Below, piece by piece: positions 57,899 through 64,000 of a stretch of 64,000 bases of DNA. The notes below the pieces were generated by a model. The model was not told where the DNA came from. It did no database searches and saw only the letters and a list, made by a program, of their open reading frames with translations. The number at the start of each line of letters is the position of its first letter. Position 1 is the stretch's first letter. Source of the DNA: an uncultured Lachnospiraceae bacterium (GTDB lineage: Bacteria; Bacillota; Clostridia; Lachnospirales; Lachnospiraceae); the NCBI GenBank assembly GCA_910586705.1, contig CAJUJK010000017.1, forward strand, positions 1 through 64,000. The letters run 5' to 3'. The position numbers and the translations under genes were made by a program.

Positions 57899-59062
57899 AT
57901 GAAAGAGACGGTTTTGAAGAAATTTGGGGAGCTTTACGGGAATGCGGACGGCGTTAACGTATATTTTGCGCCGGGCAGGGTGAACATGATCGGTGAACAC
58001 ACGGATTATAACGGGGGACACGTTTTTCCCTGTGCGCTGACGATCGGTACATACGCAGCGGTTAAGAAGAGAACGGACAGGAAACTGCGGTTTTATTCCA
58101 TGAATTTTGAAAAAATGGGCGTGGTGGAGAGCAGTCTGGATGATCTGACGCCTTCTGACGCGGCGGGCTGGACGAATTATCCGAAGGGCGTTATGTGGGC
58201 GTTTGCGGAGCGCGGCATGAAGATGGACTGTGGGCTGGATATTGTGTTAAACGGTGATATTCCGGGGGGCTCCGGCTTATCCTCTTCCGCATCTCTGGAG
58301 GTGCTGACGGGTTTTTATCTGCGGGATCTGTTTGGGTTTGATGTGACCAATGTGGATCTGGCGCTGATCGGTCAGTATTCGGAAAATAATTTCAACGGCA
58401 TGAACTGCGGGATTATGGACCAGTTTGCATCGGCGATGGGAAAGAAGGACAACGCGATCTTTTTAGATACGGCGAATCTCTCCTACCAGTACGCGCCCCT
58501 TGTGCTGGACGGCGCGAAGATTATCGTCACCAACAGCAATGTGAAGCACTCCCTTGTCAATTCCGGCTACAATACAAGAAGAAAAGAGAGCGAGCAGGCG
58601 CTGGCTGATTTACAGAAAGTGATAAAGATAGAGACCCTCGGTGATCTGACGGAGGAGGAGTTTGAGGCGAACAAGTCCGCCATCGCCGACGCGGTCTGTG
58701 CAAAGCGCGCAAAACATGCGGTTTATGAGAACCGCCGGACAATCCGCGCGGTGGAGGCTCTGAAGAACAACGATCTGAAGGCGTTCGGTGAACTGATGAA
58801 CGCGTCCCATGTTTCCCTGCGGGATGACTACGAGGTTTCCTGCGATGAGATTGACGTGCTTGTGGAAGAGGCATGGAAGGTGGACGGCGTGGTCGGTTCC
58901 CGCATCACGGGCGGCGGCTTTGGCGGCTGTACTGTGAGTATCGTGAAGGATGAGGCGGTGGAGAGCTTTAAGGAGAAAGTGGGCGCGGCTTACAAGGAGC
59001 GTGTCGGGAAGAACGCGGATTTCTATGTGGTGGAGATCGGCGACGGGCCGTCTAAACTGTGA
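57899..59062 (+). CDS. galK: Galactokinase
   Basis: A 387-residue GHMP kinase that phosphorylates galactose at C1, first step of the Leloir pathway. All motifs are present: VNMIGEHTDYNGGHVFPCAL, the ATP loop GGSGLSSSASLEVL, DQFASAMGKKDNAIFLD and GGGFGGCTVSIV. The start follows AAGGAG after a structured leader. galT follows 25 nt downstream. galE is not in the window. Confidence 0.96.
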   Translation: MKETVLKKFGELYGNADGVNVYFAPGRVNMIGEHTDYNGGHVFPCALTIGTYAAVKKRTDRKLRFYSMNFEKMGVVESSLDDLTPSDAAGWTNYPKGVMWAFAERGMKMDCGLDIVLNGDIPGGSGLSSSASLEVLTGFYLRDLFGFDVTNVDLALIGQYSENNFNGMNCGIMDQFASAMGKKDNAIFLDTANLSYQYAPLVLDGAKIIVTNSNVKHSLVNSGYNTRRKESEQALADLQKVIKIETLGDLTEEEFEANKSAIADAVCAKRAKHAVYENRRTIRAVEALKNNDLKAFGELMNASHVSLRDDYEVSCDEIDVLVEEAWKVDGVVGSRITGGGFGGCTVSIVKDEAVESFKEKVGAAYKERVGKNADFYVVEIGDGPSKL

Positions 59063-59087
59063 CAGGGTGAGTTGAGGAGGATATAAG

Positions 59088-60584
59088 ATGATTCAGCAGA
59101 ATATCAGAAGACTTGTAAAATACGGTTTACTTACGGGACTGATTGAAAAAGAGGATGAGATATACACGACCAACCGCCTGCTAGAGCTTTTCGGTCTGGA
59201 TGAACTGGAGGAAGGCGGCGACGTCGCCATGACGGTGGAGGAGCTGGAGCCGGTACTTAAGGAACTGTTAGACTATGCCTGCGAGAAAGGGCTGATTGAG
59301 GACAGTATCGTGTACCGGGATCTCTTTGACACAAAGATCATGGGACTGCTCACGCCGCGACCCAGCGAGGTAATCAGGACGTTCCGGGAAAAGTATGGGA
59401 GCGACCCGAAAGAGGCGACAGATTATTTCTATAAACTGAGCCGGGACACGGATTACATCAGACGATACCGCATTGCGAAAGACCAGAAGTGGATTTCGTC
59501 CACCAAATACGGCGATCTGGATATCACGATCAATCTCTCCAAGCCGGAGAAGGATCCGAAAGCGATCGCTGCGGCAAAAAATGCAAAGCAGCGCGGTTAT
59601 CCGAAATGTCTCCTCTGCCGGGAGAACGAAGGGTATGCAGGGCGTGTCAACCATCCTGCAAGACAGAATCACAGGATCATTCCAGTCACCATAAACGGCA
59701 GCGAATGGGGATTCCAGTATTCCCCTTATGTGTATTATAATGAGCACTGTATTGTGTTTAACTCACAGCATATTCCGATGAAGATTGAGCACGATACATT
59801 CTGTAAGCTGTTTGACTTTGTAAAGCAGTTCCCGCATTATTTTGTAGGATCCAATGCGGATCTGCCGATTGTGGGCGGCTCCATTTTAAGCCACGATCAT
59901 TTTCAGGGCGGGCACTATGAGTTTGCCATGGCAAAGGCGCCCGTGGAGCGGAACTTTACGGTGGAGGGTTTTGCGGACGTGGAGGCGGGCGTGGTGAACT
60001 GGCCGATGTCTGTGATCCGGATTTCTCACGAAAATTCAGACAGACTGGTTGCGCTTGCGGATGTGATTCTGGAAAAATGGCGCGGGTATACCGACGAGGC
60101 GGCGTTTATATTTGCCGAGACCGACGGCGAGCCGCACAACACAATCACGCCCATTGCCAGAAAACGCGGCGATAAATTTGAGCTGGATCTGGTGCTTCGC
60201 AATAACATTACCACGCAGGAGCATCCGCTGGGCGTATATCATCCCCACGCGAAACTGCATCATATCAAGAAGGAAAATATCGGGCTGATTGAGGTGATGG
60301 GGCTTGCCGTGCTGCCCGCCAGACTGAAAGGGGAGATGGAGCGTCTTGCAGAGGCGATTCTGTCGGGTGCGGATATCCGGACGGATGAGGAGCTTGCGAA
60401 ACATGCCGACTGGGTGGAAGCATTTCTGCCCGCTTATCCGGATGTGGACAGGGATCACATAATGGAGATCCTGCATAAGGAGATCGGCAATGTGTTTATG
60501 GAGGTGCTCGAGGATGCGGGGGTCTACAAGAGGGATGCCGAAGGACAGGCGGCTTTCGACAGATTTCTTTCCACGCTTTCATAA
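59088..60584 (+). CDS. galT: UDP-glucose--hexose-1-phosphate uridylyltransferase
   Basis: A 498-residue GalT of the Gram-positive GalT2 type. It moves UMP from UDP-glucose to galactose-1-phosphate. The active-site segment is SHDHFQGGHYEFAMAKAPVE with the His-x-His-x-Gln motif; a second histidine region is GEPHNTITPIARKRG. The Gram-negative His-Pro-His loop is absent, as expected for this type. GGAGG precedes the ATG. The gene ends at an intrinsic terminator (60625-60651). Confidence 0.95.
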   Translation: MIQQNIRRLVKYGLLTGLIEKEDEIYTTNRLLELFGLDELEEGGDVAMTVEELEPVLKELLDYACEKGLIEDSIVYRDLFDTKIMGLLTPRPSEVIRTFREKYGSDPKEATDYFYKLSRDTDYIRRYRIAKDQKWISSTKYGDLDITINLSKPEKDPKAIAAAKNAKQRGYPKCLLCRENEGYAGRVNHPARQNHRIIPVTINGSEWGFQYSPYVYYNEHCIVFNSQHIPMKIEHDTFCKLFDFVKQFPHYFVGSNADLPIVGGSILSHDHFQGGHYEFAMAKAPVERNFTVEGFADVEAGVVNWPMSVIRISHENSDRLVALADVILEKWRGYTDEAAFIFAETDGEPHNTITPIARKRGDKFELDLVLRNNITTQEHPLGVYHPHAKLHHIKKENIGLIEVMGLAVLPARLKGEMERLAEAILSGADIRTDEELAKHADWVEAFLPAYPDVDRDHIMEILHKEIGNVFMEVLEDAGVYKRDAEGQAAFDRFLSTLS

Positions 60585-60624
60585 AGTGAAAAGGATCTGC
60601 AAAGTTTACGGATGACAGGAAATG

Positions 60625-60651
60625 AGGCGGGACTTTAGGATCCCGCCTTTT
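60625..60651 (+). terminator. Intrinsic terminator of galT
   Basis: AGGCGGGA pairs with TCCCGCCT around 8 nt, followed by TTTT. Confidence 0.8.
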
Positions 60652-60784
60652 GGTAGAAGCGTTATATAACGCATAGACCAGATGTGACAGCATAGGGGTT
60701 AAGCTTAACAGGGCGCTGGCAATCTGACTAGAAATGCTGTGTGAAGTATATAGAAAGGCAGAGCGTCATCTGAGGATGACAAAT

Positions 60785-61132
60785 TTACAGATCTTCACTC
60801 ATGCCTAACATGCTGCATAGGAAATTATAAAAGTCCCCCTGTTGTTTCCGGGTCATTTTCTGATAAATGGTGATAAGGTGCTGGTATTTTTTGAGATTGC
60901 ACATATTATCTGCCAATAGGGAATCTGCTGCCAGACGTTCTTCGGAGAGTAATAGAATATAGTCTGTGGTGACATGAAAGAAACGCGAAAGATCGGCAAG
61001 AAGCAGAGCATCGGGAGTGCTGGCTCCACATTCGATTTTGCTCAGACTTGTTTGGTTAATGCCAAGCTGTTTAGCAAGAGCTTGCTGTGTCAGTTTTTTT
61101 TCCAGTCGGAGTTCCTTTATCCTTGTCTTCAT
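60785..61132 (-). CDS. XRE-family helix-turn-helix regulator
   Basis: A 115-residue regulator. The HTH domain (about 1-65) reads KTRIKELRLEKKLTQQALAK, then LGINQTSLSKIECGASTPDA. The rest is helical (about 70-115) with aromatic-rich ends and may dimerise. ATG at 61132 follows AAAGGG; the frame upstream lacks a site. A large dyad lies 40-90 nt upstream (61171-61219), suggesting autoregulation. It is divergent from the exonuclease gene and may control it too. No phage or toxin genes are next to it. Confidence 0.86.
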   Translation of the reverse strand: MKTRIKELRLEKKLTQQALAKQLGINQTSLSKIECGASTPDALLLADLSRFFHVTTDYILLLSEERLAADSLLADNMCNLKKYQHLITIYQKMTRKQQGDFYNFLCSMLGMSEDL

Positions 61133-61170
61133 TTGTAATCCCTTTTTGTTATTGTAGTGTATTTTGCCGC

Positions 61171-61219
61171 CAAAAATATTCCAATTATTAATAAGCATAT
61201 TCCTTTTGGAATATTTTTG
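61171..61219. promoter_or_regulatory. Candidate XRE operator dyad
   Basis: A perfect 14-bp inverted repeat: CAAAAATATTCCAA (61171-61184) with TTGGAATATTTTTG (61206-61219). A third half-site ATATTCC lies at 61197-61203. It sits in the divergent intergenic region between the XRE and exonuclease genes. Confidence 0.6.
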
Positions 61220-61405
61220 TGGAAAGACCACTTTTCAGCAAAAAAACGGGCAGGAGACTACAATATATAGTGTGCTGGGCCGAAAACGATAGCAGATATA
61301 GGGAATATGGGATACATTGATTTATCTGCCGGAAACAGATGGAAATTTTACCATATATGAATCCGGGCGCTGCCGGAAGAGGAAAAGAGCAGAGGGGAAT
61401 ACAAA

Positions 61406-62119
61406 ATGACAGATAGCTTTGTGTGCGTTGATCTTGAGACGACCGGGCTCGACCCGAAACGGGATAAAATCATAGAGATCGGCGCGGTCAGAGTAGAGCG
61501 GGGTGAGATTACCGAAGAGTGGGAAACCTTTGTTGATCCCGGGCAGAAGCTTCCAGTGCGGATTGTGGAGCTTACGGGAATCCGTGACGGGGATCTTTCC
61601 GGGGCAAAGCCGGTCCGCGAAATTCTGCCGGAACTGTTTGCATTTCTCGGTGACAATGTGCTGCTGGGGCACAGCATACTCTTTGACTTCTCCTTTTTAA
61701 AGAAGGCGGCGGTAAATGAAAAACTTATCTTTGAAAGACAGGGGATTGACACGTTAAAGATTGCGCGGAAGTATCTGAAGGATCTGGAAAGCCGCAGTCT
61801 GGGGGCGCTCTGCAGACACTACGGGATTCCTCACAGCGCGCACAGGGCACTGGGTGACGCCCGCGCTACAGTTGCCCTGTATCAGAAGCTTGCGGAAGCG
61901 TTTTATGAAAAGGAGGCGGCGGGAGAAAAGAGCCTGTTTCTGCCAAAACCGCTCTCGTATCATGCGAAACGCGATACGCCCCTGACGATTGCACAAAAAG
62001 AACAGTTATATAAATTGTTGGACAGGCATAAACTGATAGTAGACTATAAGGTTGAAAACTTGACCCGCAGCGAAGCTAGTCGGAAAATTGATCAAATTCT
62101 TGCAGAATACGGACGATAG
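61406..62119 (+). CDS. DEDDh 3'-5' exonuclease (DnaQ/PolC epsilon-like)
   Basis: A 237-residue nuclease. The DEDDh motifs are complete: VDLETTGLDPK (Exo I), LLGHSILFDFSFL (Exo II) and HRALGDARATVALYQ (Exo III with the His). The C-terminal 60 residues (EKSLFLPKPLSYHAKRDTPL onward) are an added small domain rich in Lys and Arg. It may proofread or act in repair. Its 3' end overlaps the convergent gene by 44 nt. Confidence 0.9.
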   Translation: MTDSFVCVDLETTGLDPKRDKIIEIGAVRVERGEITEEWETFVDPGQKLPVRIVELTGIRDGDLSGAKPVREILPELFAFLGDNVLLGHSILFDFSFLKKAAVNEKLIFERQGIDTLKIARKYLKDLESRSLGALCRHYGIPHSAHRALGDARATVALYQKLAEAFYEKEAAGEKSLFLPKPLSYHAKRDTPLTIAQKEQLYKLLDRHKLIVDYKVENLTRSEASRKIDQILAEYGR

Positions 62120-62693
62120 GCTTCTGCATGGCGGAGGTCAGGGACTGCGCCACAGGAAAAAGTGCCCCGATCTTTTCGGGAGTGCCGTTCTCCTGATAAA
62201 TACGGCACAGAAGGCGGTAAGTCGCGCTTACGTCCGTGCGGGTGGACACGGCAAATTCCAGAAGCTGACAAGCCTCTCTTTCGTAACCGTTGTCATAGAG
62301 AGCCTGTGCCCACTGTTGCAGCGTGCGCGCAAGAAGCGTGTAATTCTGGTCATAAGTGGTCAGCTGGGTGATGTTAGGCGCACCGTAGCGCAGCTTCAGT
62401 TCCGTGTTGGTAAGTCCTGTAAAATTGACGATGGGCTGGTCATTCAGGGACAGTATGATCTGTCTGTAATCTTCGACTTTGGGGATGTCTTCTAAAAGCT
62501 CCATGGGAAAGATTTCCATGGGCAGCTTGATATAGTCCAGATCATCCAGCGGTTTGCGCCGTGTATTGTTTGCGGCACGCTCCCTCTGCCAGAATTCCTG
62601 CTCCATGGCAGCGGCGGATTTCCGGCTTTTGGAGGATGCCACAGCGATGGCGGCGGCTAAGATCAGAGTGCTTGCAATAATTAAAAAATTCAT
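62076..62693 (-). CDS. Membrane-anchored protein of unknown function
   Basis: A 205-residue protein with an N-terminal hydrophobic anchor (MNFLIIASTLILAAAIAVAS) and a helical remainder. The latter (about 100-205) has repeat-like helix pairs (LQQWAQALYDNGYEREACQL, then TRTDVSATYRLLCRIYQENG) similar to tetratricopeptide helices. ATG at 62693 follows AAAGGAA. The gene is convergent with the exonuclease and overlaps its last 44 nt. The family is not recognised. Confidence 0.65.
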   Translation of the reverse strand: MNFLIIASTLILAAAIAVASSKSRKSAAAMEQEFWQRERAANNTRRKPLDDLDYIKLPMEIFPMELLEDIPKVEDYRQIILSLNDQPIVNFTGLTNTELKLRYGAPNITQLTTYDQNYTLLARTLQQWAQALYDNGYEREACQLLEFAVSTRTDVSATYRLLCRIYQENGTPEKIGALFPVAQSLTSAMQKPIVRILQEFDQFSD

Positions 62694-62770
62694 ATATAAT
62701 TCCTTTATGCCAAAAGAAGGCATTCCTTACTTATTTATAATGCAGCAAAAGATAGCTGGGGTGGTACGAT

Positions 62771-62878
62771 ATGAAGTTTAACAGAAAAACCAGAAAAATC
62801 ATTTCATCAGTTATTATCATTATTGTCGTGCTGGCAATGATCATTCCGATGCTGGCATCTGCGCTTTATTCATTTTAG
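62771..62878 (+). CDS. 35-residue single-pass membrane microprotein
   Basis: A short frame MKFNRKTRKI, then an almost unbroken hydrophobic helix (ISSVIIIIVVLAMIIPMLAS), ending ALYSF. A GGGGTGG ribosome site lies 7 nt upstream of the ATG. The basic start plus a single helix resembles Prli42-type stressosome anchors of Firmicutes, but the similarity is only in layout. It precedes a VanW gene by 66 nt. Confidence 0.6.
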   Translation: MKFNRKTRKIISSVIIIIVVLAMIIPMLASALYSF

Positions 62879-62944
62879 CACAGGAAACGTTTTTTGTGAA
62901 TGGTATGGAACCAGCAGGGGAGAAGTGGAGAGCGGGTAATCGTT

Positions 62945-64000
62945 ATGAAAAAACTATCTGTGACAGTCCTGACGGCGTTTATCGCGGCGGGGTTTGCCGT
63001 GATGCCGGCGCAGGCAAAAGAAGGGAAAATTGAGACGGGAATCTATGTGGATGATGTAGATATCTCGGGGATGACAGAGAGCGGGGCGGGTGAAGCGATA
63101 GAGGCGTATGTCGCTACCTTCGGTGACGCGCAGATCACTTTGCATGTCCCGGAAGCTGGTGAAATCACGGCTTCTGCCGCAGATCTGGGATTAAAATGGG
63201 GCAACCGTGAGATTCTGGAAGAGGCGGCGAACTTTGGCAGGGACGGTGATATCCTGCAATGCTATAAGGAACTGCGGGATCTGGAATACAAAAATAAAGT
63301 TTACCGGGTAAGCTTCGACTTTGACAAGAATAAGATTCGTGCGCTGGTGGAGGAAAATGCCGGGCAGTATGATCAGGAGGCAGTCAATGCAAGTCTGAAA
63401 AAGACCGAAGACGGGTTTGAGGTCACAGAAGGACAGACAGGGCGCGTGGTAGACCGGGACGGCACGACGGAGCGCGTGTATGAGTATCTGACAGGCGAGT
63501 GGACGGGCGGCGACTGTGATCTGGATATGGAGGTTGAGACGCAGGAACCGCAGGGCAGGGCGGAAGATCTGGAGAAGGTGAAGGATGTCCTCGGCACCTT
63601 TACCACCAGCTTTTCTACTTCCGGCGGTGCAAGAAGCGCAAATGTGGCAAACGGCTGCAGACTGCTCAGTGGAATTACGCTGTATCCGGGAGACGAGATT
63701 TCGACACTGGAGACAATCACGCCCTTCTCAGAGGAAAACGGATACTATATGGCAGCTTCCTACTTAAACGGGCAGGTGGTTGACAGTCTGGGCGGCGGTA
63801 TCTGTCAGGTATCGACCACGCTTTACAACGCGGTACTGCAGGCGGAGCTTGAGGTGACGGAGCGCTACAACCATTCCATGATCGTCACCTATGTGGATCC
63901 CTCCGCGGACGCAGCCATTGCGGAATCTTCCGGGAAAGATTTTAAATTTAAGAACAATCTGGACTATCCTGTTTATATAGACGGCTATACGACCCCCGAG
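62945..64000 (+). CDS. VanW-family protein, 3' end outside window
   Basis: At least 352 residues, open to the window edge. A signal peptide (MKKLSVTVLTAFIAAGFAVM, cleaved near AQA) starts the protein. Residues about 25-190 are the peptidoglycan-binding-like repeat domain that precedes VanW. The VanW domain follows (SANVANGCRLLSGITLYPGD, then GGGICQVSTTLYNAVLQAEL and NHSMIVTYVDP). Such proteins are common at the surface of clostridia; the function is unsettled and is not specific to vancomycin resistance. ATG at 62945. Confidence 0.9.
   Translation, partial: MKKLSVTVLTAFIAAGFAVMPAQAKEGKIETGIYVDDVDISGMTESGAGEAIEAYVATFGDAQITLHVPEAGEITASAADLGLKWGNREILEEAANFGRDGDILQCYKELRDLEYKNKVYRVSFDFDKNKIRALVEENAGQYDQEAVNASLKKTEDGFEVTEGQTGRVVDRDGTTERVYEYLTGEWTGGDCDLDMEVETQEPQGRAEDLEKVKDVLGTFTTSFSTSGGARSANVANGCRLLSGITLYPGDEISTLETITPFSEENGYYMAASYLNGQVVDSLGGGICQVSTTLYNAVLQAELEVTERYNHSMIVTYVDPSADAAIAESSGKDFKFKNNLDYPVYIDGYTTPE

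Noticed and set aside
62945..64000. A vancomycin resistance gene
   Set aside because: VanW-family proteins are widespread in clostridia without resistance, and no vanH, vanA or vanX genes are near.
1..64000. CRISPR arrays, prophage or integrative element
   Set aside because: I saw no regularly spaced direct repeats, phage structural genes, integrases or attachment-site duplications.

Overview
The window looks like chromosomal DNA of a spore-forming, strictly anaerobic Clostridia member, most likely Lachnospiraceae. The grounds are about 50% GC, strong GGAGG ribosome binding sites, sporulation genes (yabP, yabQ, a SpoIIE-type phosphatase, a CotS-like kinase, ytvI), a PerR/rubrerythrin/rubredoxin oxygen-defence set, a T-box before proS and many plant-glycan enzymes. 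This placement is inferred from gene content and style. I saw no 16S gene, IS element, prophage or CRISPR array.

Layout. 1-6 kb: a membrane-linked MerR regulator, a D,D-carboxypeptidase, trmB, thioredoxin, a cation/proton antiporter, a CmpB-type membrane protein and tRNA-Pro(CGG). 6-15.5 kb: a carbohydrate region with three AraC regulators, a hexapeptide acetyltransferase, a HAD phosphatase, an HPr-like protein, a GH127 beta-L-arabinofuranosidase and a GH3 glycosidase. 15.7-20.7 kb: cca, a CotS-like kinase and a PEGA/Ig-like lipoprotein. 20.8-29.4 kb: an orphan RelB antitoxin with a truncated YoeB toxin, then the conserved Firmicutes run mazG-hup-rqcP-yabP-yabQ-divIC-spoIIE-tilS-hpt-ftsH. 29.4-40 kb: a GH13 neopullulanase-type enzyme, a transglutaminase-like protein, an alkyltransferase-like protein, threonine aldolase, an ECF sigma factor with a candidate anti-sigma protein and a VWA lipoprotein, Hsp20 and a sugar isomerase/epimerase. 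40.2-42.1 kb: a second HPr-like gene and perR-rbr-rd. 42.4-48.5 kb: a two-component system, RluA-type synthase, YtvI and an O-antigen-ligase-like protein. 48.8-56.7 kb: an Rpn-type nuclease, T-box-proS, a BlaI/M56 sensor pair and an amidase. 56.7-64 kb: AraC-galK-galT, an XRE regulator, a DEDDh exonuclease, a tiny membrane protein and a VanW protein cut off by the window end.

The most interesting signal is non-coding. Three unrelated operons (histidine kinase at 42.4 kb, amidase at 55.7 kb, galK at 57.9 kb) have related leaders that begin just after a -10 element. They share an invariant small hairpin, and the two full copies show a covarying closing helix. I do not recognise them as a known riboswitch class. 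Other non-coding points are a 15-bp hairpin repeat at both ends of the first 9.5 kb, a recurring CAGAGTCAG box just after terminators and before ribosome binding sites, nested dyads at the amylase promoter, a possible short RNA downstream of ftsH, and a large dyad upstream of the XRE gene.
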